Assembly (NCBI RefSeq): GCF_004346205.1
Contig: NZ_SMAM01000005.1
Location: 124,001 to 188,000 of the forward strand
DNA length: 64,000 nucleotides
Direction of reading: 5' to 3'
Origin: Bibersteinia trehalosi
Lineage (GTDB): Bacteria; Pseudomonadota; Gammaproteobacteria; Enterobacterales; Pasteurellaceae
Part shown: piece after piece, positions 17,786 to 27,696 of the stretch
How the letters are laid out: the number at the start of each line of letters is the position of its first letter
How positions within the stretch are numbered: position 1 is the first letter of the stretch
The notes under the pieces: generated by a model
Told to the model about the DNA's origin: nothing
The model's input: the letters and a program-made list of their open reading frames with translations, nothing else
Databases searched by the model: none
Translations under genes and position numbers: made by a program

Positions 17786-19081
17786 CTAGCATTCTTGCCC
17801 CTTTGCCGACATAATTTCAATGATCTGCCTATCCATATAAACCATAGATTTTGATGCGATAGCACAAAGGTTGTTGATCGATTTATCGACACTATGTTCT
17901 ACAATCCCTTCATCCCCTGTTACACGGCTATTTTCTAACGCCATCAGCACAGCCTTGTAAGCAGACGAAACGCCTGTTGAGACTTTCATTGCACAGCTAT
18001 TGGCTGCACCATCGCAAAGCACGCCACTAATATCACCAATCATACTGCAAATTGCTTGACTTACCGCTTTGAAATCCCCCCCCAGCAAATATGCCATTCC
18101 CGCAGCACTGCCCATTGCCGCGGTTGTTACTGCACAAAGCGCCGAAAGTTTCGGTAGCTTAGAGTGAATATAAATCGCAATGGTATGCGACAAAAATAGC
18201 GCTCGAATAAGCTGTTCATCATCGGCATCAACAAAACGTGCAACAACAACTGAGGGCATTGTAGCCGCAATCCCCTGATTACCTGAACCAGAATTACTCA
18301 TCGCCGGTAACAGCGCTCCGCCCATACGCGCATCGCTCGCGGCAGTCGTTTCAATCACAATTTTGCTCAATAAATCATCTGACATTAACCCACGTGCAAT
18401 CTGATTTTTTAATGTTCGCCCAATATGCAATCCATATTCTTGTGCCAGCCCTTCTTTAGAAAGCGCCGCATTTAATTGTGCAGATTCAGCAATAAAAGCG
18501 AGCTGCTCTAATGGTGCTTGCATAGCAAAGTCATAGATTTGCTGAGCAGAAAGATGCTCAAAAAAAGCATACTCATCTGGAATATCTACTGCTTGTACGG
18601 CTTGTTCAAACAATACCTCACCATTTTTCTCAATTCGCACAACATTTGTATGACTATCCTGAATGCATACTTTTACCCAATCGTGTTCTCCGAGTAATAG
18701 CGCCTCGGAATAGAGTGGAAAATCCACATTAGCAATATCAACACTCACTTTAGGAAGAAAATCTTTGGCTGCCAGCACATCCGTAGGCTGAATCTTTTTT
18801 AACACTTCCAAACCAGCATGCGCATCTCCTGCAATAGCACCAATACTTGCAGCAATAGGTAAACCAACCATTCCCGTACCTGGTACAGTAACCCCCATAC
18901 CATTTTTCATTAGATTAGGTGATACCTTAGCTTGAATTGCGCTTAATGGCGAAGAGAGATAGGATTTTGCAATTGCCGCAGCAAGCGCAAGAGAAATTGG
19001 TTCAGTACAACCTAAAGCCGGTGCGACATCGCGCCTAACAATTGCAAGCAGTTGATCTGAAAAAGGAAATTGAGTATGCAT
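17786..19081 (-). CDS. cyuA: L-cysteine desulfidase family protein (YhaM/CyuA, UPF0597)
   Basis: A 431-residue protein of the UPF0597/serine-dehydratase-alpha-like family. E. coli CyuA (YhaM) degrades L-cysteine to pyruvate, ammonia and sulfide using an oxygen-sensitive Fe-S cluster. Candidate cluster cysteines are Cys25 (ALGCTEP) and those in the C-terminal stretch with CSMIGDISG, VLCDGA and NSCAMK. The glycine-rich SNSGSGNQG is also diagnostic. In E. coli the gene pairs with a transporter (cyuP) and regulator (cyuR); neither is beside it here. Function is inferred from family membership. Confidence 0.85.
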   Translation of the reverse strand: MHTQFPFSDQLLAIVRRDVAPALGCTEPISLALAAAIAKSYLSSPLSAIQAKVSPNLMKNGMGVTVPGTGMVGLPIAASIGAIAGDAHAGLEVLKKIQPTDVLAAKDFLPKVSVDIANVDFPLYSEALLLGEHDWVKVCIQDSHTNVVRIEKNGEVLFEQAVQAVDIPDEYAFFEHLSAQQIYDFAMQAPLEQLAFIAESAQLNAALSKEGLAQEYGLHIGRTLKNQIARGLMSDDLLSKIVIETTAASDARMGGALLPAMSNSGSGNQGIAATMPSVVVARFVDADDEQLIRALFLSHTIAIYIHSKLPKLSALCAVTTAAMGSAAGMAYLLGGDFKAVSQAICSMIGDISGVLCDGAANSCAMKVSTGVSSAYKAVLMALENSRVTGDEGIVEHSVDKSINNLCAIASKSMVYMDRQIIEIMSAKGQEC

Positions 19082-19167
19082 CTTATTAATTCTCTATCGT
19101 TTTTGCATAAAATGATGCCATTCTACCCGCTTGTCAGCTAAAAATCATAAATTTTTCCTTGCTTAAC

Positions 19168-19206
19168 AGTGAATAAAAATGCAAAATAAATGCATAATTT
19201 TTCAAT
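19168..19206 (+). promoter_or_regulatory. tandem ARG boxes (ArgR site) upstream of carA
   Basis: TGAATAAAAATGCA (19170-19183) and TGCATAATTTTTCA (19191-19204) match the ARG-box core TGAATWWWWATTCA at 13 and 12 of 14 positions. As 18-base boxes they are separated by 3 bases, the classical ArgR hexamer spacing. Arginine control of carAB is known in enteric bacteria. Confidence 0.65.
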
Positions 19207-19241
19207 AAAACACAACATCAACAACTTTTGCGAATTTTCAC

Positions 19242-19270
19242 TTGAACGCAACCGTTTGCTTGATTAAACT
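19242..19270 (+). promoter_or_regulatory. carA promoter with PurR-like operator
   Basis: TTGAAC (19242-19247), a 17-base spacer and TAAACT (19265-19270). The spacer holds ACGCAACCGTTTGCTT (19246-19261), which matches the PurR consensus ACGCAAACGTTTGCGT at 14 of 16 positions. A small hairpin, CGCCTTA-CTTC-TAAGGCG (19275-19292), follows in the leader. Confidence 0.6.
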
Positions 19271-19321
19271 TAGCCGCCTTACTTCTAAGGCGAAATCAAT
19301 TTGATATTAGGAGTAAAAAGA

Positions 19322-20461
19322 ATGTTCAAACCCGCAATTCTCGTTCTCGCCGATGGTTCGGTTTTTCACGGTAAATCCATTGGGGCGGACGGTCATAGTA
19401 TCGGTGAAGTTGTCTTCAACACGGCAATGACAGGCTATCAAGAAATTCTCACCGATCCTTCCTATACTAAGCAGATGGTAACGCTAACCTATCCCCATAT
19501 TGGCAATACAGGAACAAATAACGAAGACGAAGAATCCAAAAAAATCTGTGCCAGCGGTTTAATCATTCGTGATCTCCCTTTAATTCATAGCAATTTCCGA
19601 GCAAATTCCTCCCTTTCTGATTACCTCATTCAACATAACGTTGTCGCTATTGCCGATATTGATACTCGCCGTTTAACCCGTATTTTGCGTGATAAAGGCG
19701 CACAAGCAGGCTGTATTTTAGTGGGCGATGATGAAGCGAAAGCGTTAGCGTTAGCAAAATCTTTCGGCTCAATGGCTGGGCTTGATCTTGCCCAAGTCGT
19801 CACCTGTGAGCAGCCTTACGAATGGACAGAATGCGAATGGCATTTACCTGTTACCAATCATGGCAAACCATTCAACACGCAACAACATCCCGAATTTCAT
19901 ATCGTCGCGTACGATTTTGGCGTAAAAACCAATATCTTGCGTATGCTTGCAGAGCGTGGTTGCAAAATTACCGTTGTACCTGCGAAAACCACTGCCGAAG
20001 AAGTGCTTGCCTATAATCCTGATGGTGTATTCCTTTCTAATGGGCCAGGCGATCCAGAGCCGTGCGATTATGCAATTTCTGCGATTAAAACCATTCTTGA
20101 AACGAAGCTCCCTGTGTTCGGCATCTGTTTGGGGCATCAGCTCTTAGGCTTAGCCGCAGGCGGTAAAACCAAAAAAATGGCGTTCGGACACCACGGTGCG
20201 AACCACCCTGTGCAAGATTTAGATAGCCAAAAAGTGCTCATCACCAGCCAAAATCACGGTTTTGAAGTGGACGAAGCGAGTTTACCAGCAAATGTGCGTG
20301 TGACTCACCGCTCATTATTTGACGGTACAGTGCAAGGGATTGAACTTACCGACCAACCTGCGTTTTCTTTCCAAGGGCACCCAGAAGCCAGCCCCGGCCC
20401 GCACGATGTGGCTTATTTGTTTGATCGCTTTATTCGCGATATGCAAAAAGCGAAGGGGTAA
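19322..20461 (+). CDS. carA: carbamoyl-phosphate synthase small (glutaminase) subunit
   Basis: A 379-residue subunit that hydrolyses glutamine and delivers ammonia to CarB for carbamoyl phosphate, the precursor of pyrimidines and arginine. The class I glutamine amidotransferase domain is C-terminal, with the nucleophile Cys269 in [10 protein letters not shown] and the downstream His-Glu in GHPEASPGP. Start: ATG at 19322 with TAGGAG upstream; the seven-codon frame extension to 19301 covers the ribosome-binding site. ARG boxes and a PurR-like operator lie upstream. An uptake signal and a MITE-like element separate it from carB, an unusually long gap for this pair. Confidence 0.97.
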   Translation: MFKPAILVLADGSVFHGKSIGADGHSIGEVVFNTAMTGYQEILTDPSYTKQMVTLTYPHIGNTGTNNEDEESKKICASGLIIRDLPLIHSNFRANSSLSDYLIQHNVVAIADIDTRRLTRILRDKGAQAGCILVGDDEAKALALAKSFGSMAGLDLAQVVTCEQPYEWTECEWHLPVTNHGKPFNTQQHPEFHIVAYDFGVKTNILRMLAERGCKITVVPAKTTAEEVLAYNPDGVFLSNGPGDPEPCDYAISAIKTILETKLPVFGICLGHQLLGLAAGGKTKKMAFGHHGANHPVQDLDSQKVLITSQNHGFEVDEASLPANVRVTHRSLFDGTVQGIELTDQPAFSFQGHPEASPGPHDVAYLFDRFIRDMQKAKG

Positions 20462-20469
20462 CAAGCGGT
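20461..20469 (+). repeat. DNA uptake signal sequence (ACAAGCGGT)
   Basis: A perfect nine-base core overlapping the carA stop, followed by the A/T-rich tail TTGATTTTGTAAAAAATC. It is a representative intergenic example. Other perfect cores lie at 22576-22584 (in carB), 27664-27672, 47292-47300 (in fhuD), 57893-57901 and 58779-58787. Confidence 0.85.
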
Positions 20470-20532
20470 TTGATTTTGTAAAAAATCGGCAAAAAGAGAC
20501 CACTTATCGATGAAGACAGAAGAATGAGAAAG

Positions 20533-20738
20533 TTATAGAGATCGAACACCCCTCTTTAGCAAAGAGGGGCGGGGGGAGATTTGGCAGAAGTGATTAACGA
20601 GAGCATAATTTAAGTTGCCTTGGTTGTATAACATCAAAAATCACCTATTCATTCTCTCACTTCGCCAATGAAGTCTGCCAAATCTCCCCTAACCCCTCTT
20701 TGCTAAAGAGGGGGATCAGATCGAGCAAAATTATAGAG
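20533..20738. repeat. MITE-like element between carA and carB
   Basis: The left arm (about 20540-20590) and right arm (about 20673-20722) are inverted copies of about 50 bases: GATC, CCCCTCTTTAGC, AAAGAGGGG, a G-run, GAGATTTGGCAGA. Each arm itself folds as CCCCTCTTT/AAAGAGGGG. About 80 bases of unrelated sequence lie between. The direct repeat TTATAGAG flanks the element at 20533-20540 and 20731-20738, a candidate 8-base target duplication. No open reading frame for a transposase is inside. A related copy is at 46717-46842 and a solo arm at 3390-3430. Confidence 0.8.
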
Positions 20739-20753
20739 AAAGGGAATTTAATT

Positions 20754-23700
20754 ATGCCAAAAAGAACAGACATAAAAACTATCTTAATTATCGGTGCAGG
20801 CCCAATCGTTATCGGGCAGGCGTGTGAATTTGACTACTCGGGTGCACAGGCGTGTAAGGCGTTGCGGGAAGAAGGCTATAAAGTGGTGTTGGTAAACTCT
20901 AACCCAGCGACCATTATGACCGATCCAAATATGGCAGATGTGACCTACATCGAGCCGATTGAGTGGAAAACCGTTGAGAAAATCATTGAAAAAGAACGCC
21001 CAGATGCGATTTTGCCGACAATGGGCGGGCAAACCGCATTGAACTGTGCGTTGGATCTTTCTAAAAATGGTGTATTGAAAAAATATGGCGTGGAGTTGAT
21101 CGGGGCAAGTGAAGATGCGATTGATAAAGCCGAAGATCGTGGTCGTTTCAAAGATGCGATGACCAAAATTGGTTTAAATACGCCAAAATCGTTCGTGTGC
21201 CACAGCTTTGAAGAAGCGTTGGCAGCACAAGAGCAAGTGGGTTTCCCAACCTTAATTCGTCCATCGTTTACAATGGGCGGTTCGGGTGGCGGTATCGCTT
21301 ATAACAAAGATGAATTTATGGCGATTTGCGAACGTGGTTTTGAGGCCTCGCCAACCCACGAATTATTGATTGAGCAGTCAGTGCTTGGTTGGAAAGAGTA
21401 CGAAATGGAAGTGGTGCGTGATAAAGCGGATAACTGCATTATCGTCTGCTCAATTGAAAACTTTGACCCAATGGGCGTGCATACTGGCGACTCTATCACT
21501 GTTGCACCTGCTCAAACCTTAACCGACCGTGAATACCAAATTATGCGTAATGCCTCTTTGGCGGTGTTGCGTGAAATCGGGGTGGATACTGGCGGTTCAA
21601 ACGTGCAGTTTGCGATCAACCCTGAAAATGGTGAAATGATCGTGATTGAGATGAACCCTCGTGTGAGCCGTTCTTCTGCATTGGCTTCAAAAGCAACAGG
21701 TTTCCCAATTGCGAAAGTGGCAGCGAAATTAGCGGTGGGTTACACCTTAAATGAATTGCGTAACGACATCACTGGCGGTTTAATTCCTGCCTCTTTTGAG
21801 CCAACGCTGGACTATGTCGTGACCAAAATCCCACGCTTTGCCTTTGAAAAATTTGCCAATGCTGACGACCGCTTGACGACCCAAATGAAATCGGTGGGCG
21901 AAGTGATGGCAATGGGCAGAACCTTCCAAGAAAGTTTGCAAAAAGCGTTGCGTGGCTTAGAAACGGGGATTTGCGGCTTCAACTTGCTTTCTGAAGAGCC
22001 TGAAAAAATCCGCCGTGAGCTGGCAAATCCAGGCCCGAACCGTATTCTTTATGTGGCAGACGCATTCGGTGCTGGTTTCTCATTAGAAGAAGTTCACCAC
22101 TACTCCAAAATTGATCCGTGGTTCTTAATTCAGATCCAAGATCTGGTGCAAGAAGAATTAGCATTAGAGAAAAAACAATTCAGCGATTTAGATAAAGCCG
22201 AAATTCGCCGTTTAAAACGCAAAGGGTTTTCCGATAAACGTATCGCCCAACTGACCAAAGTCAGCGAAAAAGCCGTGCGTGATTACCGCCACAGCTTGGG
22301 CGTTGTGCCGGTGTATAAACGTGTGGATACCTGTGCGGCTGAATTTGCAAGTGATACTGCTTACCTCTATTCAACTTATGAAGAAGAGTGCGAAGCCAAC
22401 CCATCAGATCGTAAAAAAGTAATGATCTTAGGCGGTGGCCCGAATCGTATCGGACAAGGGATTGAGTTTGACTACTGCTGTGTGCACGCCAGCCTCGCCT
22501 TGCGTGAAGCAGGTTTTGAAACCATTATGGTGAACTGCAACCCTGAAACCGTTTCTACCGATTTTGACACCTCCGACCGCTTGTATTTTGAGCCATTAAC
22601 CCTTGAAGATGTGTTAGAAATCGTGCGTGTAGAACAACCGTGGGGCGTGATTGTGCATTATGGTGGTCAAACCCCACTGAAATTAGCCAATGCATTACAC
22701 GAAAATGGGGTAAACATTATCGGGACATCAGCAGATAGCATTGATGCTGCCGAAGACCGTGAACGTTTCCAACAAATCCTGCATAAACTCAACTTAAAAC
22801 AGCCGGCCAATCGCACAGCTCGCAATGCGATTGAAGCGGTAGAACTTGCTAATGAAGTCGGCTATCCGCTGGTGGTACGTCCATCTTATGTACTCGGTGG
22901 GCGTGCAATGCAGATCGTCTATAACGATGAAGAGCTAAACAAATATATGCGTGAGGCGGTATCAGTCTCTAACGACAGCCCAATTCTACTCGATCACTTC
23001 TTAAATAATGCCATAGAAGTGGACGTGGACTGTATCTGCGATGGCGAAAATGTCGTTATCGGTGGCATTATGCAACATATCGAGCAAGCAGGGATCCACA
23101 GTGGCGACTCCGCTTGTTCGTTACCGCCATATTCACTCGGTAAAGAGATTCAAGATGAAATCCGCCGACAAACCAAAGAAATGGCGTTTGCATTGGGCGT
23201 GAAAGGCTTGATGAACGTACAATTTGCGGTACAAAATGATGTGGTCTATGTGTTGGAAGTCAATCCTCGTGCTAGCCGTACTGTGCCGTTTGTCAGTAAA
23301 GCAACGGGACAACCGCTCGCAAAAATTGCTGCTCGTGTGATGGCGGGGGAAACCCTTGCACAGCTTGGTGCAACCAAAGAAGTGATCCCAAGCAAATACT
23401 TCGTCAAAGAAGCCGTCTTCCCATTCATTAAATTCCCGGGTGTAGATACCATTCTTGGGCCAGAAATGCGTTCAACCGGTGAAGTGATGGGCGTAGGTGA
23501 AACCTTTGCTGAAGCCTTCTATAAATCACAATTAGGGGCAAACGAGCGTATTCCAAGCGTGGGTAAAGTGTTCTTATCGGTTACTGATCAAGATAAAGCT
23601 CGCACTCTTGAAGTGGCAAAACGCCTACAAGAGCAAGGCTATGGCTTGTGTGCGACTTTCGGCACGGCAAAATTCCTGCGTGAAAACGGCATTGTGATCC

Positions 23701-23957
23701 AAACCATCAATAAAGTGCGTGAAGGCAGACCGCATATTGTTGATGCAATCAAAAACAATGAAATTGCGTTAATTGTCAATACAGTAAACGGCGATCCCGA
23801 AGTGATTGCAGATAGCCATTCTATCCGCCGCACCGCATTGCAACAACGCATTCCTGTTTACACCACGGTGGCAGGGGCTGAAGCGGTTTCTTATGCGGTG
23901 GCACATATCAACGAATTTGATGTGTATTCGGTGCAAGCGTTACATAACCGTAAATAA
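20754..23957 (+). CDS. carB: carbamoyl-phosphate synthase large subunit
   Basis: A 1067-residue synthetase with the usual two homologous ATP-grasp halves (first from [17 protein letters not shown], second from [17 protein letters not shown]). A C-terminal MGS-like allosteric domain follows (from about residue 940, [16 protein letters not shown]). Metal and ATP ligands such as [19 protein letters not shown] and [19 protein letters not shown] are intact in both halves. Start: ATG at 20754 with AAAGGGAA upstream. An upstream in-frame start would translate the right arm of the MITE and is rejected. A perfect uptake signal occurs in the coding sequence at 22576. Confidence 0.97.
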   Translation: MPKRTDIKTILIIGAGPIVIGQACEFDYSGAQACKALREEGYKVVLVNSNPATIMTDPNMADVTYIEPIEWKTVEKIIEKERPDAILPTMGGQTALNCALDLSKNGVLKKYGVELIGASEDAIDKAEDRGRFKDAMTKIGLNTPKSFVCHSFEEALAAQEQVGFPTLIRPSFTMGGSGGGIAYNKDEFMAICERGFEASPTHELLIEQSVLGWKEYEMEVVRDKADNCIIVCSIENFDPMGVHTGDSITVAPAQTLTDREYQIMRNASLAVLREIGVDTGGSNVQFAINPENGEMIVIEMNPRVSRSSALASKATGFPIAKVAAKLAVGYTLNELRNDITGGLIPASFEPTLDYVVTKIPRFAFEKFANADDRLTTQMKSVGEVMAMGRTFQESLQKALRGLETGICGFNLLSEEPEKIRRELANPGPNRILYVADAFGAGFSLEEVHHYSKIDPWFLIQIQDLVQEELALEKKQFSDLDKAEIRRLKRKGFSDKRIAQLTKVSEKAVRDYRHSLGVVPVYKRVDTCAAEFASDTAYLYSTYEEECEANPSDRKKVMILGGGPNRIGQGIEFDYCCVHASLALREAGFETIMVNCNPETVSTDFDTSDRLYFEPLTLEDVLEIVRVEQPWGVIVHYGGQTPLKLANALHENGVNIIGTSADSIDAAEDRERFQQILHKLNLKQPANRTARNAIEAVELANEVGYPLVVRPSYVLGGRAMQIVYNDEELNKYMREAVSVSNDSPILLDHFLNNAIEVDVDCICDGENVVIGGIMQHIEQAGIHSGDSACSLPPYSLGKEIQDEIRRQTKEMAFALGVKGLMNVQFAVQNDVVYVLEVNPRASRTVPFVSKATGQPLAKIAARVMAGETLAQLGATKEVIPSKYFVKEAVFPFIKFPGVDTILGPEMRSTGEVMGVGETFAEAFYKSQLGANERIPSVGKVFLSVTDQDKARTLEVAKRLQEQGYGLCATFGTAKFLRENGIVIQTINKVREGRPHIVDAIKNNEIALIVNTVNGDPEVIADSHSIRRTALQQRIPVYTTVAGAEAVSYAVAHINEFDVYSVQALHNRK

Positions 23958-23971
23958 TCTCACTCATTAAG

Positions 23972-24020
23972 CAAGCGGGCAGATTTTGCAGAAAAAATGC
24001 AAAATTTGTCCGCTTGTTTG
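23972..24020 (+). terminator. carB terminator from two extended uptake signals
   Basis: The 19-base arm starting CAAGCGGGCAGATTTTGCA (23972-23990) pairs throughout with 23998-24016, allowing two G-U pairs. The loop is 7 bases, and T-rich sequence follows. The two arms are inverted uptake signals including their TTTTGCA tails. Confidence 0.8.
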
Positions 24021-24032
24021 TTTAAAAATAAA

Positions 24033-24061
24033 TTGTTCACAGCCCCTTGCTATATTAGAAT
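24033..24061 (+). promoter_or_regulatory. yidC promoter
   Basis: TTGTTC (24033-24038), a 17-base spacer and TAGAAT (24056-24061), about 57 bases before the yidC ATG. It lies immediately after the carB terminator. Confidence 0.55.
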
Positions 24062-24117
24062 ATGAGCCTTTCAGCGTGGGGAAACCCATTTCACTTTAAT
24101 CACACAGAGAACCTAAA

Positions 24118-25746
24118 ATGAACTCAAACCGTAGTTTACTAATTATGGGTTTGCTGCTTGTGTCGTTTTTGATGTTTATTCAGTGGCAACAAGATTTCGA
24201 TCCTGAAATTCAAGCGCAAAAACAAGCACAGCAAGCACAAGTTGCAATGCAATCTGGCGATGTTCCAGCCTCTTCCAATGCGAATACACCGATTAGCGAT
24301 CTCGCTGCTCAAGGTAAAACTATCACAATCGAAACCGATGTATTGCGTTTAACCGTAGATACATTAGGTGGTGATGTAGTCGATTCTAAATTGTTACAAC
24401 ACAATGCCGAACTTCATTCCAATACCCCATTTGAGCTATTACAAAATAAAGGCAACTTTACCTATGTCGCACAAAGTGGTTTAGTGGGTAAAAACGGTAT
24501 TGATACTAATGCTGGTCGCCCGCAATATCAAACCAGTGCAGATAGCTTTACACTTGCAGAAGGCCAAGATGAAATTGCCGTGCCATTAGTATTTGAAAAA
24601 GATGGTGTCACCTATACCAAAACCTTCACGCTCAAACGTGGCAGCTACAATATTGCAGTTGATTTTAATATCAATAACCCAACTGCTGAAACGTTAGAAG
24701 TTCAGCCATATGGTCAATTAAAACACTCGATCGTAGAAAGCTCTGGCAACTTTGCGATGCCTACTTATACAGGGGGCGCTTATTCTTCATCTGAAACAAA
24801 TTACAAAAAATATAGTTTCGATGATATGGCTAAAGCAAACTTATCTATTGATACTAAAGCCGGCTGGGCTGCGGTGCTACAACACTATTTTGTTTCAGCT
24901 TGGATTCCAAACCAAGATGCACAAAATAATCTTTATACTCGCACTGCAAATGGCATCGCTACAATCGGTTATCGCGGTGAAATAACTAGCGTTGCACCAA
25001 ATTCTCAAGCAACTATCAGCAGTAACTTATGGACTGGTCCGAAAGATCAAGATGCGATGGCAGCCGCTGCCAACAACTTTGATTTAACCGTGGACTATGG
25101 CTGGGCGTGGTTCATTGCAAAACCGCTATTCTGGTTACTGACTTTCATTCAGAGCATCGTCAGCAACTGGGGTTTAGCAATTATTGGGGTAACACTGGTA
25201 GTAAAAACTATTCTTTATCCACTCACCAAAGCACAATACACTTCTATGGCAAAAATGCGTATGCTGCAACCACGCATTCAAGAAATGCGTGAACGTTTCG
25301 GTGATGACCGCCAACGCATGAGCCAAGAAATGATGAAGCTCTATAAAGAAGAGAAAGTAAACCCAATGGGTGGCTGTTTACCAATCTTGCTGCAAATGCC
25401 GATCTTCATTGCGTTATACTGGACATTTATGGAAGCAGTAGAGCTGCGCCATGCTCCATTCTTTGGTTGGATTCAAGACTTATCGGCACAAGATCCATAT
25501 TACATTCTGCCACTACTCATGGGCGGCTCAATGTTCTTATTACAGAAAATGTCACCAACACCTGTTGCTGATCCTATGCAGCAAAAAGTGATGACCTTTA
25601 TGCCGGTGATGTTTACTGTATTCTTCTTATGGTTCCCATCAGGTTTAGTACTTTACTGGCTCACTTCAAACCTAATTACGATTGTGCAGCAATGGCTAAT
25701 CTATCGTAATTTAGAGAAAAAAGGCTTACATAGTCGCCATAAATAA
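24118..25746 (+). CDS. yidC: membrane protein insertase YidC
   Basis: A 542-residue inner-membrane insertase/chaperone acting alone or with SecYEG. An N-terminal membrane anchor ([17 protein letters not shown]) is followed by the large periplasmic beta-supersandwich domain (to about residue 330). The conserved core then begins near [21 protein letters not shown], with the cytoplasmic hairpin ([15 protein letters not shown]-like) and the last membrane segments. The length is standard for Gram-negative YidC. In many relatives it follows rpmH-rnpA-yidD; here it stands alone after carB with its own promoter and terminator. Confidence 0.96.
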   Translation: MNSNRSLLIMGLLLVSFLMFIQWQQDFDPEIQAQKQAQQAQVAMQSGDVPASSNANTPISDLAAQGKTITIETDVLRLTVDTLGGDVVDSKLLQHNAELHSNTPFELLQNKGNFTYVAQSGLVGKNGIDTNAGRPQYQTSADSFTLAEGQDEIAVPLVFEKDGVTYTKTFTLKRGSYNIAVDFNINNPTAETLEVQPYGQLKHSIVESSGNFAMPTYTGGAYSSSETNYKKYSFDDMAKANLSIDTKAGWAAVLQHYFVSAWIPNQDAQNNLYTRTANGIATIGYRGEITSVAPNSQATISSNLWTGPKDQDAMAAAANNFDLTVDYGWAWFIAKPLFWLLTFIQSIVSNWGLAIIGVTLVVKTILYPLTKAQYTSMAKMRMLQPRIQEMRERFGDDRQRMSQEMMKLYKEEKVNPMGGCLPILLQMPIFIALYWTFMEAVELRHAPFFGWIQDLSAQDPYYILPLLMGGSMFLLQKMSPTPVADPMQQKVMTFMPVMFTVFFLWFPSGLVLYWLTSNLITIVQQWLIYRNLEKKGLHSRHK

Positions 25747-25755
25747 TTGATAATG

Positions 25756-25786
25756 AACCTGCATAGCGATATGCAGGTTTTTTATT
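25756..25786 (+). terminator. yidC terminator
   Basis: AACCTGCATA (25756-25765), loop GCGA, TATGCAGGTT (25770-25779), then TTTT. A standard intrinsic terminator. Confidence 0.85.
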
Positions 25787-25819
25787 TCAAGCGCTCTCTT
25801 TTTTAAAAAATTTTACAAA

Positions 25820-26284
25820 ATGACAGTTTCACTTTGCCCTTGCCAATCTAACAAATCTTATGCCGAATGTTGCCAACCTTTTCATACTGGCAAGCAAATG
25901 CCCTCGACAGCCGAGCAACTCATGCGCTCGCGTTATACAGCTTACACCATGGTAAATATCGACTATATTATTGCGACAACTGTACCTAGCCAACAGAATT
26001 TACTCGATCAGCAGGCTATGCATGAATGGGGAAAGAATACCCAATGGGCGGGGCTAGAAATTCTGAAATACAACCCTCGCTTTTCCAAACAACATGCTAC
26101 AGTGGAATTTAAAGCTCACTTCCAAACAGAAAATGGTCTTGATACCCACCACGAGCTCTCACTATTTGTACAGATTGATGGGAATTGGTATTTCGTTGAT
26201 CCAACCGTACCGCTCCCCAGCATGAAACAAGCCTGTATTTGTGGCTCGGGAAAGAAATTTAAGCACTGTTGCGGCGTGCTATAG
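25820..26284 (+). CDS. ychJ: YchJ family protein with SEC-C motifs
   Basis: A 154-residue cytoplasmic protein of the UPF0225/YchJ family. It has two SEC-C zinc-binding motifs: CPCQSNKSYAECC at residues 6-18 and CICGSGKKFKHCC at the C-terminus. Between them is an NTF2-like domain (ELMRSRYTAY type start, EFKAHF, GNWYFVDP). The biochemical role is not established. The start ATG at 25820 has no strong ribosome-binding site. Its last six bases overlap the convergent small membrane-protein gene. Confidence 0.88.
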   Translation: MTVSLCPCQSNKSYAECCQPFHTGKQMPSTAEQLMRSRYTAYTMVNIDYIIATTVPSQQNLLDQQAMHEWGKNTQWAGLEILKYNPRFSKQHATVEFKAHFQTENGLDTHHELSLFVQIDGNWYFVDPTVPLPSMKQACICGSGKKFKHCCGVL

Positions 26285-26710
26285 CGGTGATTGCTTGCTA
26301 ATTTTCTGCAAATCTTGTGCAGTTACTTTTTTAAGCTGCACAGCAAAAATCAAGCTACCAAACATAACAAGAATCACATAAGCTATACCACCTTGATAGG
26401 GACAGTTACAAGCATAAAGCAGATATAAGCGCCACATAACTATCACTATTGGAATCAGCAATAATAAGCTTAAGGCATGCTGGTATAGCTTAAAAGACAG
26501 CTGAAAGTAACGATATCCTAATCTAAAAATCCCATAAAAAGAGACTCCACATACCCACATAAGTCCCCAAAAAAGCCAATCAGGAAACTGTTCTCTTGGG
26601 TAAAGAAATGTGTAAGTCATTTTTATGCCGATTGCACTTAGTAAACCGACTACCATTAAAAAGTTTTTCAATACCATTAGCATTACACAAAAAATAATAT
26701 TAATTCTCAA
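26279..26710 (-). CDS. small predicted integral membrane protein, unknown function
   Basis: A 143-residue hydrophobic protein that I do not recognise. Four hydrophobic stretches are visible (about residues 12-35, 44-66, 80-99 and 108-127), with a short basic tail (KKVTAQDLQKISKQ). There are only two Cys, close together in YACNCPYQ. No catalytic motif is seen. The real start could be any of several Met codons near the N-terminus. It is convergent with ychJ, overlapping it by six bases. Low G+C and lack of operon partners give no functional hint. Confidence 0.55.
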   Translation of the reverse strand: MRINIIFCVMLMVLKNFLMVVGLLSAIGIKMTYTFLYPREQFPDWLFWGLMWVCGVSFYGIFRLGYRYFQLSFKLYQHALSLLLLIPIVIVMWRLYLLYACNCPYQGGIAYVILVMFGSLIFAVQLKKVTAQDLQKISKQSPL

Positions 26711-26844
26711 TTTTAATTAAATCAGTAAAAATCTCAAGCAACTCTGGCACTTTATTATTTATTATTCCATTTAGTTATTTGCAAGCGCTCAGAAATCCGC
26801 ATAAATTTGCAAAAATAGATTGTGAACACACAAAGGAATAACAT

Positions 26845-27618
26845 ATGTTAAAAAAATTATCTGTTGTCGCATTAGCTCTAGCGGTTTCAGTTTCAGCTTC
26901 TGCAAGAGATTCACTGCTTGATCGCATTAACGCAAAAGGCACTATTACAGTAGGGACAGAAGGTACTTATGCTCCTTATACTTACCATGATGAAAGCGGT
27001 AAATTAACAGGTTATGATGTGGAAGTAACACGTGCAGTAGCAGAAAAACTGGGCGTAACCGTTGATTTTAAAGAAACTCAATGGGATGCCATGTTAGCTG
27101 GTTTAAAAGGCGAGCGTTTTGATTTAGTGGCAAACCAAGTGGGCTTAACAACGCCAGAACGCCAAGCGACTTTCGATAAATCAGAGTCTTATAGCTGGTC
27201 TGGCGCAGCACTAGTGACACGCGAAGATAATACCACTATCACTAAACCCGCAGATGTGAAAGGCGTAAAAACTGCACAAACGTTAAGTTCTAACTATGGC
27301 GAGATGGCTCGCGATAACGGGGCTGAAATCGTACCTATCGATGGAATGGCACAAGGGTTATTATTAATCCAACAAAAACGAGCAGATGCCACCTTCAACG
27401 ATAGTTTGTCACTGTTAGATTACTTAAAGAAAAATCCTAATTCAGGCCTAAAAATTGTTTGGGAAGCAGAGGAAAAAGTTGGGGCTGGTTTAATCGCAAA
27501 CAAAGGCAATGATGAGGCTTTAGCTAAAATTAGTGCGGCAATTGTTGAGTTACGCGAAGAGGGTACATTGAAAAAAATCGGTGAACAGTTCTTCGGTAAA
27601 GACATTAGCGTGAAATAA
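26845..27618 (+). CDS. amino-acid ABC transporter substrate-binding protein (polar amino acid/cystine type)
   Basis: A 257-residue periplasmic solute-binding protein of SBP family 3. The signal peptide is MLKKLSVVALALAVSVSASA, cleaved before RDSLLD. Family features follow: GTEGTYAPYTYHD, LTGYDVEVTRAVAEKLG and FDLVANQVGLTTPER. The arrangement resembles cystine/polar amino-acid binders such as FliY/TcyJ. No lipobox is seen, so it should be a free periplasmic protein. No permease or ATPase gene is adjacent on either side, so it is an orphan that must work with components encoded elsewhere. AAAGGA precedes the start. Confidence 0.85.
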   Translation: MLKKLSVVALALAVSVSASARDSLLDRINAKGTITVGTEGTYAPYTYHDESGKLTGYDVEVTRAVAEKLGVTVDFKETQWDAMLAGLKGERFDLVANQVGLTTPERQATFDKSESYSWSGAALVTREDNTTITKPADVKGVKTAQTLSSNYGEMARDNGAEIVPIDGMAQGLLLIQQKRADATFNDSLSLLDYLKKNPNSGLKIVWEAEEKVGAGLIANKGNDEALAKISAAIVELREEGTLKKIGEQFFGKDISVK

Positions 27619-27641
27619 TATATTTCTTATAAACGAATTAG

Positions 27642-27679
27642 AAAAATAACCGCTTGTAAAAATACAAGCGGTTATTTTT
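27642..27679. terminator. dyad uptake-signal terminator between the binding-protein gene and glmS
   Basis: A 17-base arm (27642-27658) containing ACCGCTTGT pairs perfectly with 27663-27679, which contains ACAAGCGGT. The loop is AAAA, with A and T tracts on both sides. It serves two convergent genes. Confidence 0.9.
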
Positions 27680-27696
27680 CATCAGAATTTTACAAA

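Noticed and set aside
20700-20753. Upstream start for CarB
   Set aside because: The added residues come from the right arm of the repeat; the ATG at 20754 has a good ribosome-binding site and matches the family start.
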